64,000 nt of DNA, taken from Atherinomorus stipes. Its lineage: Eukaryota; Chordata; Actinopteri; Atheriniformes; Atherinidae. Of this stretch, positions 28,746 to 40,640 are shown in pieces. Where the stretch lies: assembly GCA_023101725.1 (NCBI GenBank), contig JALJCO010007890.1, forward strand, positions 147,501 through 211,500. Direction: 5' to 3'. The stretch's first letter is position 1; every line of letters begins with the position of its first letter. Below the pieces are notes generated by a model, which worked only from the letters and a program-made list of their open reading frames with translations, was not told the DNA's origin and searched no databases. A program made the position numbers and the translations under genes.

Positions 28746-29123
28746 TAGGTCTACAGCAATTAATCAATTAATCGGCTAATTGTCAACTATCAAAATAGTC
28801 TGTGACTAATTTCATAATCAACTAATCATTTTTTGTTAATAAGCTTTATTTTCCCTCTCAAAAGTGCCACTGTACCTTCCACTGCATTGTCTGCCTTTCT
28901 GTCTGGTCAGCTTTTCTTGAATAGTTTATTGACATAAATAAACACACACACTACCAGTCAAAAGTTTGGACCCATTTTCCCATTAGACTCAATGACAAAG
29001 TCTTCAAACTTTTGACTGGTACTGTAAATATGCTACAATTTTAGCATGATCTGATTAGTTGACTAATCGACAAAATAATCGGTGACTAATCGATTATCAA
29101 AATAATCGTTTGTGGCAGCCCTA
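28746..29123. mobile_element. hAT-like miniature element with perfect 8-bp duplication
   Basis: The element begins TAGGTCTACAGCAATTAATC and ends, reverse-complemented, TAGGGCTGCCACAAACGATT. GTCACCAG flanks it perfectly on both sides (28738-28745 and 29124-29131). The subterminal parts are full of AATCG/ACTAATCG motifs in both orientations. A second element is nested at 28949-29024. Confidence 0.85.
28949..29024. mobile_element. nested Tc1-like miniature inverted repeat
   Basis: CACTACCAGTCAAAAGTTTG on the left is mirrored by CAAACTTTTGACTGGTACTG on the right, separated by about 35 bp. CAGTCAAAAGTTTG ends are common in fish Tc1/mariner-type elements. TA follows on the right; the left side abuts a CA run that may have eroded the TA. 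Confidence 0.7.
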
Positions 29124-29219
29124 GTCACCAGACTGTCCTTACCAGCATACACTTTAACTAGATGAACCAGGTTCACCTCTTTCTTTTGTGTGTCATCAGT
29201 CAGTTTTGTTGTTGCTTAA

Positions 29220-29862
29220 CATTGGGTACGTTTACATGGAGACTTTTTTTCCCTTTCGGAATGAAATCATTCTGATTGAGGATTTCAGGGCAGCTGTTTA
29301 CATGGGAACTAATTCATTCCGATCTGGCGTGTACATGTGGCAATATTTATTCAGAATAATCCTGTCTGACATGCGCAGAATGATGTCCCATCACGTTATT
29401 TAATAAAGACGGAGGTATAAAAACTGGTTGTCACGGCTATTGTGGCTTCTGCAGGACTTTAATCCAGCAGCAGTGGATACTCATGCACTCCTACTGCAGA
29501 CAACCGAGAGAAAAAGGCGTAGAGACAGAGTTTGAGTAAAAAACAAACTTTCTGTTGCTGTCCAGGGAATTACGTTGTGCACAGCCATCTGTCAAAGTCA
29601 AACGTCACTCGTTGCACATTAAGTTCTTGTCGAGGCATGCGCTGTCAGAGCGCAATCACACAACTTTCCGATTCAGCGTTTCCATGATGCCCCGTTTGGT
29701 TTGGGGAAAGGAATATTCCACCCTCGTTAAACCGAATGAAAATTCATTCGGTTCAGCACTTTTCATGCGGAAAGAGGTGTTTACATGGATCATTTTCAAT
29801 GCAAAAGAGCTTTTAAACCAAAAGCAATCGGTATATTTGGGTCCATGTAAACGCAGCCAGTG
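29220..29862. mobile_element. non-autonomous DNA transposon (GTTTACATGGA ends)
   Basis: The left end CATTGGGTACGTTTACATGG is mirrored by the right end, which reverse-complements to CACTGGCTGCGTTTACATGG. The interior repeats GTTTACATGG motifs and an ATGAAAATTCATTCGG hairpin near 29740. TTAA precedes the left end but is not repeated on the right, so the superfamily is unassigned. An open frame of about 167 codons across its right part and the next element looks fortuitous. Confidence 0.65.
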
Positions 29863-29908
29863 TTTCCACAATGAGCACCAAACTGAGTCTTTAAAGAAGA
29901 AGTTAGTT

Positions 29909-30527
29909 TTTTTTTCAACCTGGACCTATTTTGTAGCATCAAATACAGTATGTTCATTTGCTCACCAGTTTTGGTGTAACTTGAAATCACTCAGGAGATA
30001 TCAACTTGAGATTATGTCCAATATAATGTACGTGATGGAACAACCGTGCAGCCTCTAAATAAGGCATTATCTGCCATAAACTCCTTCATTTCACCAATGC
30101 TTTGTTATGAAACATTAGTAGGACCCCCAACTTCTGTAAGCTCAAAGCAGCTTTGATTTGCTTACTTGGAGACTCATCCTTATTCACAGACATTTACGCG
30201 CTATGGTGTTGCATAACAGTGACGTCATCAAAGCCACCGCAGTAAAAAGGTCTGTAAATAAGGACAAATCACCACAAAAAGCCGTTTCAAGCCGCTTCGA
30301 GCTCACTGGGGGGTCGGACAAATGATTTGTAACAAAACATTGGTGAAATGAAGGAGTTTGTAGCAGAGATGGTGCGAGGTTGCCCACATCACTTACATTA
30401 TATTGGACATACACTGATCTGGAGTAGATCTAAATATTGCCTAGAAGGAATTCAAGTTGCACCAAAACTGTCTGGGTGAGTAAATGAACATATTTCATGC
30501 TAGAAAATAGGTTGAGATTGAAAAAAA
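29909..30527. mobile_element. foldback element with ~200-240-bp inverted arms
   Basis: The arm at about 29909-30150 (CAACCTGGACCTATTTTGTA ... ACTCCTTCATTTCACCAATG) is the imperfect reverse complement of about 30290-30527. The arms share GTTCATTT, CAGTTTTGGTG, GTCCAATATAATGTA and the ACTCCTTCATTTCACC block. The 140-bp loop is non-coding. It starts within 50 bp of the end of the preceding element, so the two may be a composite insertion. No duplication was identified. Confidence 0.75.
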
Positions 30528-30639
30528 AACAAAAAAAACTTCCTCTTAAATAGTGTTAATGGGTGACTTTGCCACAACTTAACCAAAGAGCTGTAGAGCA
30601 AGGCAGAAATGGGCAGAAAGAAGTCTGCTGGGAAGAAGA

Positions 30640-30668
30640 GGAAGAAGAAGAAGAAGAAGAAAAAAAAA
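30640..30668. repeat. (GAA)n microsatellite
   Basis: An AAG/GAA run ending in poly(A). Confidence 0.9.
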
Positions 30669-30987
30669 GCAGGATCAGGAATATATTAGTCTTGTGCAAG
30701 AGCTACAATTAAATCAAAGCCATATCAGGCCTATTTTAGGTTTTAGGAACCATTGTGAATAGGACTCCTTCGTAAAAATAGCTTTGATGGGTCCACAAAT
30801 GTTTACTGGTATGCAGGTCATCTTAATGGAAGGATTTATCTCAAAATAAACATTGGATGGTAGTAAAACAATGACATTTGGATTTTAGGAGGGAATCAGG
30901 ATGATTTATGAAGAACTACTGCTGTCATCTATGATGTGATGCTATGCATTTTAAAGCTCCACTTTGTTGTAAGCAACTGCAGAATGG

Positions 30988-31012
30988 CAATAAATAAATA
31001 AATAAATAATAG
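30988..31012. repeat. (AAAT)n microsatellite
   Basis: Several tandem AATA units. Confidence 0.85.
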
Positions 31013-32149
31013 ATAAATAGTAGAGTTAATTTCATATTTTCTCTTGTTGCTGTTCACATTGAGGGTCAGTGAGAGAGAGGATGCTATTTGCTTTCTTTGT
31101 CACATCATTCACTGAAAGAATTTAACAGAGCAACCACGTGGAGGCCACCATGCTCAACAACTCTGTAGCTGTAACATGTTTTTGTGACATTTTAAGTTCC
31201 CAAACTGAAAAGTTCATTCTGGGAATTTAAAATGTCAAACTGAAAAACTCAGACCATGAGCTCCCAACCCACTCTTCATAGATGAAACATTGAAACATGG
31301 TGACTTTTATGTTACACTTGCCTAAAAATGGCTGAATAAAGTCAGCTGATTCTAAGAGACAGGTTATTAGTCAAAGCGCTAACATCAGCAAATGATAAAT
31401 CAATTTTGGACACGGTAACTTTAGTATTCTAAAAGAGCCCTGACTCTGTAAAACAATATCAGTGGGATGTTTTCGAAGAATCTGACACAAACTAAGTTCA
31501 ACTTTTCTCAATGCCGCAGCTGGCAGCAAGGTAGCTGCTGTTCAAAATATGTTTCAGACCATTAAACCCAAAGTCGGAGGCTCTGGGTATTCCAACATTA
31601 GTTGCGTGTCTTCTCTAGTGTTGCACATTTAGCTATGGATGCTATGCAGAAAGAGGGGGCGAGGCAAAAGGAACTCTTCTTTTGCTTGAGGTGCAGAGAA
31701 GACGTGGCCTTGATGATGAATGATTTTTTTTCTGCCATCAAGTGCTCCTGGTTTCCACCCTCATCCTGCCTTTGTTCTTATTCCCTCATCTTCCTGCTCC
31801 TCATTCTTTTCTTGTGTTTTCAAGGCTTTAAAGTAATTCATCACCCCGCTTCTATTTGGATAATTTCTCTGTCTACCCATCTCTCTCTGAGTAAACGACA
31901 CTCGACGGACCAGTTGTTCCCTCACTCATTCAGTATTGTGTGTTTGTGACCTTCATGCTTTTGTGTTCTCTGTCTGATTTTGAATAAATCTCTCTCTTCA
32001 ACTCATCCCCACTGATCTTTCTCTCAAGTCAGCAACTCTTACTTTCCTGTAAAGAGCTGCTTACATTTTTTCTTCTTGTTTACTCTGTCCCTTTTCCTCT
32101 CCTTAGCCTTCCTCTTTGTCTCCCTCTTGATATCAGCTCATGGTTCCCT

Positions 32150-32655
32150 GAACATTATGTGAAAGTTGGCTACGGTCCTTGTCTTAAACCTCTTTTTAAC
32201 TTTACTTTTTGAAAGTGCAAGTGCATCCTTTACTAATCTCCTCTCCTCAGTTGTTCTCCTTCAGCCTCTCCTGTCCTTTATAGATTAATATTTTCATGTG
32301 AAGGATGATAATGTAAGTGTTGGCTAATATGTTACTCCATAAAGATGGCGTTCAATTCCCCCACAGTCCATAAATCTCTCACCAGTATCTTTTCCTCTGA
32401 CTTTTCCTCCTGCACTATTCCCTTTCACTCTTTCTTCTTTATAGGCGGCGGATGCTAATGCGAGTGTTGGCTAATATGCAGCACTCTATTAAGACTTAAT
32501 TCACCTGAGGTTATAAACTACATCCCGGCGTCGTCTCTGCTCTCCTCGTCTTGCCCGTTTCTTATAAAGTAGACTTTTATGTGAAGGATGGTAATGTGAA
32601 TGTTGGCTAATGTGTTACTCCATAAAAATGGATTTTTAATTCACCTGTGGGGTAT
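32150..32655 (+). repeat. degenerate spaced repeat containing GTTGGCTAAT
   Basis: A motif of about 60-75 bp recurs at about 32297-32358, 32446-32519 and 32580-32655, with a weaker trace at about 32150-32175. The shared core is GTGAAGGATGRTAATG, then GTTGGCTAATRTG, then TTACTCCATAAA and a TTCACCTG-like end. GTTGGCTA starts at 32165, 32319, 32466 and 32602, so spacing is 154, 147 and 136 bp, with C/T-rich DNA between. I do not recognise it as a known element. Confidence 0.65.
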
Positions 32656-32807
32656 ATACTGATTTGGCTGGCACCAGTGCTCCATCATTCTGCCGAGCCA
32701 AGCAGTATAGATGCACTTAAGAAGGAGCATCGTTTCTTCGTCAAACTCTTCCGACTTGTTTGATCTAAGAATTAATAAGGTTTTAAGTAACACTCCAGAT
32801 CTTTTAT

Positions 32808-32852
32808 ATATATATTATATATATGTATATATACTATATACTGTATATGTGC
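32808..32852. repeat. TA-rich simple repeat
   Basis: An imperfect TATATA run with GTATA/CTGTATA interruptions. Confidence 0.85.
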
Positions 32853-33885
32853 AAGTGCAAAAAATAAAAATTCAAATGCATACATAAAAATCTAATGCAA
32901 CAAGTCTATTTAGCTCCTTCCTGTGAGCTGTGGATGTGGGCCTGCAGCTCTGAGTCAGGAGCTAATGTTATCAGAGCAAACAAGGTGGCTGCCGAATTAC
33001 TGGCCATCTTGATACAACTTTTAGCTAATGTCCCCTCCCCCATCCCAAAGTGAGCACTGCCGACTTCCTCCTCTATCTGCAGAGCTTCTTCTCTTACCGT
33101 TATTACTGAGAACACCTCTAACTACAGTAAATATGAACCTGCATTTCTGCATCTGAGTCACGTATATTTGAGGTTTTCCTCTCAGGTAAAACTTGGCAGT
33201 ATTCCTCCAGTGGCACTCTGTTTCACTGTTTTGATATACTTACATCATATTTGATTATATTTAGAAGATCATGATGAAATGTGGCGAGTGCAGCGACGTA
33301 TTGACCACAGCTTTCTCCTCAGCATCAATCAACCTTCATCTCCAGTGACCTGTGCAGAGTTGATTGAGGCCTGTGGGACATCCTCACTTGTTACAGCTCT
33401 AAATTATAGGTGACTGGTCTCATGAAGTCCAGTGCGCTAAACATTTGATCTCCATCTTCCCTTTTAGGCTGGCTGCCATGAGTAGCAAAATTACACAAGC
33501 AGACAATCCAGGTGCCATAAAGTAAAACTCCTGCCATGTTTTTGGATCTGCTTGTATATTTAGAACAGGTGTTTTCACTAACGAGCTCATCTACCTGCAG
33601 AGGAGCTGTGCTGATTAAATTCAGCTGCTTCAGTGATTGGTTGTAAAAACTGGACCATAGATGGGTCCCATACTGTATATATGAAGTCAAGACAATAGGA
33701 TATAAGAAAAAAAATTGACATAAACGGTAACATGTGCAATAAATAATGTATTGTTATGGAAACAGGGATGTTGCAGTGACCATAGAAAATCACTGCACAG
33801 TCGATGGCAATTGGTCAAGAAAAGATATCACACTGTTATGTGTGAATATGATAAAGATTTAATTGTCATTGTGGTTTGCTGGGAG

Positions 33886-34277
33886 TAGGGATGTAACGAT
33901 TACTGATAAAATGGTTAATCGTGATAAAATTCCCAACAATTAGTAATACCGTTTCAAATTTGATTTATCGTTAAAACCATGACTGATTATAGCACTTTGG
34001 AAACTCCTAGTGATGCTGCTCATTGGCTGGAAAAGCAGTTGTAGTCGCAGTTTGCAATGTTTAATTTATGAAAACATGGCGGGAGGCAACGAAGGCGACA
34101 ACATACAGTTCTCTTCAGATTTTTCCCCCTTTTAAAAAAGACAAGGTAGACGTTTAGACCCATTTTGGATATTTTTAAAGATGCTGGGGGGGTTTTCTAT
34201 AATACCGTGATAAAAATGATAACCGTGATCATTTTGGTCACAATAACCGTGATATGAAATTTTCATATCGTTACATC
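33886..34277 (+). mobile_element. hAT-like miniature element, family copy 1
   Basis: It begins TAGGGATGTAACGATTAC and ends ATCGTTACATC. The left flank is GCTGGGAG; the right flank keeps TGGGAG after loss of the terminal CCTA and two bases of the duplication. Subterminal ACCGTGAT occurs repeatedly near the right end, followed by a GATATGAAATTTTCATATC hairpin. It is homologous along its length to the copies at 46046, 46889 and 55790. There is no coding capacity. Confidence 0.85.
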
Positions 34278-34880
34278 TGGGAGCAGTGGTGGATGCACAC
34301 TCTGACAAATGCAGAAAAGAATGATCTGCCATATCACAGTTGGAGACTTTGCATAAGAAAAATAGCAGACCACCCTTTACGTACCTGTTTAAACCAGTAG
34401 ATTCAATTGGTTATTCTTCCAAAAGAGGTTAACATGTGCAGTCCAAATTCTTAAAGCCACTGTGTTTTATCTGTAACAGTACCTTTATGAATTCTATTTT
34501 TTCATTTTGTTTTTTTGTAAACTAAACTTTTTTTTTACTTTGAGATTCAACACCAGACTTTAATTTGCAATTATAATTCCCTTCCCTTTAACCCATGCTT
34601 TGTCTCCTCATTTGCTTTATTTTTCCCATTTTCACACCTCCTTGATGCATTTTGACAAAAACACAAAAGCTGAACATCCTGAACCAGAAGAACATCTTTT
34701 AGCTATGTCTTGGCACAATGAAAAGGAGGCTTTTCTTTGTCAAGGAGTTCATCTCCACCGTGTTAAGTGCAATTGCACCATTCACATGATAGTACAAAGT
34801 GGCTGGTTGGGATGATAAAAACCTCTAATTTGGGGGTCAAGTTGCAGAATATTCTTTTTTGCTTGCAGCACAGATTGAAA

Positions 34881-35066
<186 letters not shown>

Positions 35067-37938
35067 ACTGTGATTATCTACCTACCTCTCTGTCTGTCTG
35101 TCTCTCTTTTTTGTCTGTGTTACTCTCTTTCTCTCTGTCTCTCTTTTTCTGTGTTCTCTCTCTTTCTCTCTGTCTCTTTTTCTGTCATCTGTCTGTCTGT
35201 CTCTCAGTGTCTGTCTGTCTATCTGTCTCTCTCTGTCCATTTTCTTTACCTGCTAATTCCAGAGCAAGGCCTATGAGTTAGAGGTGCTAACCACCACACC
35301 CAGATGAAAACAAGTGTTTTTATTTTGTGTTACAAATTAGCCTGCTCACACACATAGTGTATCTTGAGCGAAGCACAGTTTACTTGTGTTTTTATTTCAG
35401 TGAATAGGAGAAAAAAAACTACTCTCTTCTTTACAACATCACAAACGTCCTTCTTTCTTTTTCCTTGTGTATAAAACTTTCTTCCTCCTTTCGGCTTTCA
35501 TGTTGACTAGGTCTCTGAATGCCTGCCTTTTCCCTTACAGTTTTTCACTTCCTTTCCCTCAAGGTACTTCTATATCTATTTTATTCTTCTCTAAAACCCA
35601 ACATTCTCCTGTTTACATGCTGAGACCACCAACCACCCACTGAGTTCCTTATACTTGACACGTCATCCTCTTTTGTAAGCATTTAGTGTCACCTCTTTTC
35701 AGTTATTGTTAAGCCGTTTTTGCTACGATGAAAATCCTGTCCCATTATATTTGTTTGACGGACACATGCCAGCAAGCTGCATTTTTTTGTACTGTACCAC
35801 ATGACATAGCTGCTTGCAGCTGGATAATTGTTAAAACTAACTTTAAGTTCCAATTTTCTCCAGTTAAAACCCAGATAGCGCAAGATTGCAAGTAGATTCA
35901 TGCCTTAAGCCATCCATGGCATTATGTTATCACAGCTCAGTGGATTTGTTGGGATGTGAGCTGACAGTAGCAGTATTTTTATCTGTTATAAGACGGTGAT
36001 TGAACAAGGAATTGTCTTTGTTGAATTCAAAAGTAACATTAGCTAAACTGAAACGAAAAGGAGCCAGTGTTCAGATTCGGTGATACTATGGGGCTCTAGA
36101 CTGTGACCACAAATGTGGAAAGTGCAACACATTTTCCCTTGGTCGCAGCAGTGCGCCTAACATTTTGCAAGTCTAGGTGTAGAACTTTTTTGTCCTGAAT
36201 GTTTGTCTGCATAATCTGTGCTCATTTTGCCCTTCCTCGAGATCACAGGAGAACATACCATGATTTACATACAGATAAAGGGAGAATTTGACTATTCAAC
36301 TGGAAATGATTGTAAAACAGGATACCCGTTTGAAAAAAAAGAAGAAAAAAATGAAGCTAGATGAAAGTTGAATGCATTTTAAGCACTGCAGCTTCCTGTA
36401 TGTGTGACGTCACCTGCACTGCTCAAGTCTCCCCCACATGTTCAGAAGCGAAACAGCCAGCAGAAACACCCAAGTTGTCCAAAAAGTTAAGAAATTCAGT
36501 GCTACATTTTCCCGCACTTCATTTTTATTCATTTACATAACCATCAATATCTATGGGTTATGATCAAAAGGCAATCCTTAAAATGTAATAAAATGTGGTG
36601 CTGAGAATGACACTGCAAAATTATGGGTGCACCTCAATTTAATGCTGGTGTACCAAAGTTAGACAGTTATAGCGGACCAGTGAAACCAATGCAAAATGTT
36701 AGTCTTGAGACCTGTACTACTTTAAACTGTCTGCTCAACCTGGAAGCATCTGTTCCTCTGGATTAGATCCAGTTCAGTTGAAATTTATACAGAGATACAT
36801 ATGACAAACTTGACTATATATTTGAAAAATGAAAATTGAATCTTTCTTTAGATCTTTCTTTAGATCTTTCCTGCGAATCGGAAAGTGTGTCCAAACTTTT
36901 GACTGGTATTTTATGTGTTTGTCTAAGATTGAAAGGTCTTTTATCATCAGATCAGTAGAAATGATGAGAGAGGACAGGCTGTATACCAGATCACCCCAGA
37001 ATTGCCATCAAAACACATCAGCTGCTCTCACATGTACTCTCATCCATTTTTCATTATCTACTGCTGAGATGCCCTTGAGCATCATACCCATTCTCGGCAT
37101 TATAGCCTCTATTTTATGGGAGATCATGATCCACCTAGAGTATTTATTATGCCAGACAACTTCTGGCCGAGCAGCAGACTATTTAGCTTCTTTAAATCAC
37201 AGCTGTACTTGATTTACTGTGGTAATTGTAAGTGGGGATTCTAAGTTTACTTTGTGTTGAAGTGGAAAATGGGAGCAGACTGATAGAGTTGTAAGACATT
37301 CACTCAAAAGCTCAAGACATCTAGCTCATTAAACCAACAATGTAAATGTCCCAGAGGCCTCGTATTCACTGGCCTTGAAAGCTTAATTGCTGCCAAATAA
37401 CAGCATAAATCCAGATAAACCTGCCTAGATACACCAAAAACACTTCAAATCTTCTTAGTAACAGCCCCCTATTCTGAGGGTGTTACATGCTCAACACCGT
37501 GGAGCAGGAGGAGGTAGAGGTGTGAAGTTTGTCTGAGAGATGAAGTGAGAACTGCTTAAAAACCAGTGTCAGACATGAAAACATGAAGAAATGGGGAAAT
37601 TAGTCAGCACAAAGAAACAGATGAGCACACGTATGACTGCACATGACACGCAAAAACAAACGTTTACCTAAAAATAAAAAGCAGTGTCATGTGAATGCAT
37701 TTACTTGTAAGTCTGGTTGCATGTGACTGTATGACAGAACGTACACATATTACATGCAGACTTTTTCCCCACTCACAGCAGTGTAGTGTTTGTAATCAAC
37801 ACCTCAGAAATCTGTGAGCAGGCAGAATGAGTAACACTGGGGGTGAATGTGTGTGTGTGTGCAGGAGACATCACTGTTAGAGGAAAAAAGTGTGCTGATT
37901 AAAGAGACAAACTTAGTACATCACACTCTTTTAAGGAG

Positions 37939-39351
37939 CAGGGCCTGAAATTCGCTGCGGGATTGCGGGAATCGCGCATAATACCATCAATTCCCGCAAA
38001 CTTCGCTCTTATAATGCGGGAAATTCCCGCTTGCAGTTGCAGCGACGTAATGTGCAGTGAGCGTTTGCATCGGAGCCATAAAATAACGTAGAATAAAGGG
38101 CTCGACACGTTTGAGGCGACGTCGCTCCTTCTCCTTTCATTCAGAAGGAGCGACGTCGCCTCCCGCGTCGGCTCTTTAATAAAGCGCGCGCTCCCCTTCT
38201 CTCCCTCTCTGACCTGTCAGATGTCGCAGTTTCCCTCTTGTTTATAAACCAGCCATTGTTGGCGGATTTCCCGCCGGTAAGACGATACTTTCACGGAGTC
38301 TTATAACGTAAATGTAACTTCGGGTCACCTGGAGGGAAGCTGGTCTGGACCAACACCAGTCGCTGTGGCAGCGCCGGTGTCGGTCTCGTTTACGACCCAA
38401 ATCCTCCGGATCCTCAGGTAGCGCCGGTGCTGGTTACGGTACCAAGCAGCCCAAAGAAAAGTTTTAGCCTAACTTGCTCAGAATATCCGTGTTTCATCAT
38501 AATGACGAAGGCACGAGCTGCTCAGTTTAATGTTGGTGTGATGAGACCAACATCAGCGCTGCGTCACTGTTTCTCACATGGCAGCTGAATGTGAGATCGA
38601 TTCATAGATAAAGATAATATTGATAAATAATAGTTTGATATTGGGAATACATTTTATATTTTGACGCATAGGCTAAAGAGCATTAAATATGTCAGATCAA
38701 AAATCGAAATTTTGTATTATTTTGGAGAAAGAAGCTGATTTTGGGAATGTTCCTCATCATTTTCTCACATTCTCACTGCTCTTCACTTGTTCTTGTTTAC
38801 CTCAGCTTCTTTATTGTTTTCTCTGTTTTTCCATTTTCTTTCCTATTAAGTATCTTTGGTTATTCTTAAAGGTGTTCTTAAATGTGTTATTATATTCATT
38901 AAGTTTCTGACAGTTTTCTAGCCTTGCATGTAGAAGATGCTCTGTCCTCCCCAAGACCAGTTTTATTTTAACAGAACTTTTATCAAATGCAAGAGATTAC
39001 GTAGAGGAAGGAGAACAGAACCGAGCTGGAAGAAAGAACCACCAGAACCACTTATTATAATTATGCAGCTGAAAGATGCAACAGATTTCTGCAATATATA
39101 CTTTTTATTTTAAGTTGGTAAAAACTGATGATAGCTGATAAATAGAACGGAGAACAAGAGAGCTGGTTAAAATGAAAACTAAGGATGAAAAAGACAAATT
39201 AATGCTCCTTATTAATCTGAGGTACGGGTAGGACGCTGTAAGACCTGTGGTAAAGCGCCCTGTAAATATCCCCCCAAAGTATCCAAATCCCCCTTGGTGA
39301 AGCATGTAAGGGGGAATTCCCCCCATTTTGAGAAGTGAATTTCAAGCCCTG
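37939..39351. mobile_element. 1.4-kb DNA transposon-like element with CpG-rich left part
   Basis: The left end CAGGGCCTGAAATTCGCTGC and the right end (reverse complement) CAGGGCTTGAAATTCACTTC form terminal inverted repeats. AGGAG flanks both sides (37934-37938 and 39352-39356), a possible 5-bp duplication. The first 500 bp is CpG-rich and contains several GCGGGAA/TTCCCGC repeats, a perfect 20-bp-arm hairpin (38113-38162) and pyrimidine-rich DNA. The remainder is AT-rich with no transposase frame. It may be an internally deleted hAT-type element carrying its old promoter; that is inference. Confidence 0.7.
38113..38162. repeat. perfect CpG-rich inverted repeat (20-bp arms, 10-bp loop)
   Basis: The arms at 38113-38132 and 38143-38162 are exact reverse complements. 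Each arm contains the self-complementary GCGACGTCGC, with GACGTC at its centre. Loop is CCTTTCATTC. Confidence 0.95.
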
Positions 39352-39708
39352 AGGAGAAAAAGATGAACAATGAGTTATGAGTATCCCCGTCGATGTATGC
39401 ACATGTATTATTTCACCTTTTTCCTGATATTTTCTGCACCATAATATCTGTGCAGTGCACTTATCTAAAAGAAGCTTCAATGTACACACACATAGATATA
39501 CTGTAAAAAGCACCTGCAATGACTTGTGAAAGATGGAGAAGAGAAGATGACCGCACGTACACAACTACACTCAAAGACTCACACAGTAACTACACAGCCA
39601 AGCAAGCAGAGTTTGAGGAGGAAGCCAGTCAAGCACAAAAAGAAATGGAGGCTCTCTATTAGAAGAAAATATTTCCCATTTCCTGGCATGTTAGTTGTTC
39701 TCTTTCTC

Positions 39709-39731
39709 ACACACACACACACACACACACG
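39709..39731. repeat. (CA)n microsatellite
   Basis: An uninterrupted CA run. Confidence 0.9.
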
Positions 39732-40002
39732 CAAAATGCTGCAGGGTTGTCCTTTGCTGCAAAGCCATCAGGATCCAATTTCTCCTTCATTAAGTCTGGT
39801 TAGGAGGCAGTATTCAGCCACTAGGTAGTCAGCCTGGTTGCTGTCACTACACACACACACATACATTCTAAATGCCTGTTATCTTTCTCCAAACTGGAAA
39901 CATCAATAAATACCTTGTAACAACAAAGTTGACGCACACGAACACAACCACACACTCAGAAATAATTTGTCCAAAGCAAGACGATGGGGCCACAGTTAAC
40001 AC

Positions 40003-40034
40003 ACATACACACTCACACACACACACACACACAG
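40003..40034. repeat. (CA)n microsatellite
   Basis: A CACACA run with one TACACACTC interruption. Confidence 0.9.
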
Positions 40035-40489
40035 CAGACAGAGTTTAGTAATGAAACTCCCTGGTCCCTTGGAGGAGAAATAACAAGGTCTCAGACGATG
40101 GAAGGAGAATCATAGTTTGTGTCTTTAATTGACCTGAACTATTACCACACATGATGGATGGATACACTGCGGTGCTCTCGCCCCCCTCCTCTCCCCACCT
40201 CTGTGGGGGAAGATTACACTGCTTGCAGTGAAACGAGCCAATCACTTTGCCATCTAAGAAGTCAGCAGCAGCTGCTGAGTGGATGTTGTTCACATGTGGC
40301 AGTAGCTGCTAGAATAACATTCAGAAGCACACAAAGCAAACAAGCCAACGCGCAACTTTCACATCCTGCACAGAAAGAGCTCCGGCGCGGTGCACAAGCA
40401 AACACACAGCAAGATCAGCTTTACTGAGTTAACAACTGCTGTAGTTGGTCAAGAGGGATGGCCAAGTGGATGCCCTGCGTCTGTACGCT

Positions 40490-40640
40490 ATCTAATCGGC
40501 AGACAGGATGAAACCCATTAAATGCAGCAGGTCTAGCTTTAATTTGCACTCTTTGGTAATTGGCCTATTGGGGCTGATTTGCGTTGTTTCCAGGGCAACA
40601 AGCTTGTCTCTCTAAGCTCAGTGGGGGGGTTAACAGGCTG
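40490..40640. promoter_or_regulatory. candidate conserved non-coding element
   Basis: A repeat-poor patch of balanced composition includes TTTAATTTGCACTC, GGTAATTGGCC and an RFX X-box-like GTTTCCAGGGCAAC (40586-40599, one mismatch to the usual consensus). This is pattern-based only; conservation was not tested. Confidence 0.25.

Noticed and set aside
29555..30058. 167-codon plus-strand open frame
   Set aside because: It spans the junction of two inverted-repeat transposons and has no recognisable protein similarity.
31602..31949. 115-codon plus-strand open frame
   Set aside because: Pyrimidine-rich intronic DNA gives Leu/Ser/Phe-rich translation; no domain and no matching splice sites.
36829..37212. 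127-codon plus-strand open frame
   Set aside because: It begins in a TCTTTCTTTAGA repeat and a Tc1-like end; the remainder has no recognisable domain.
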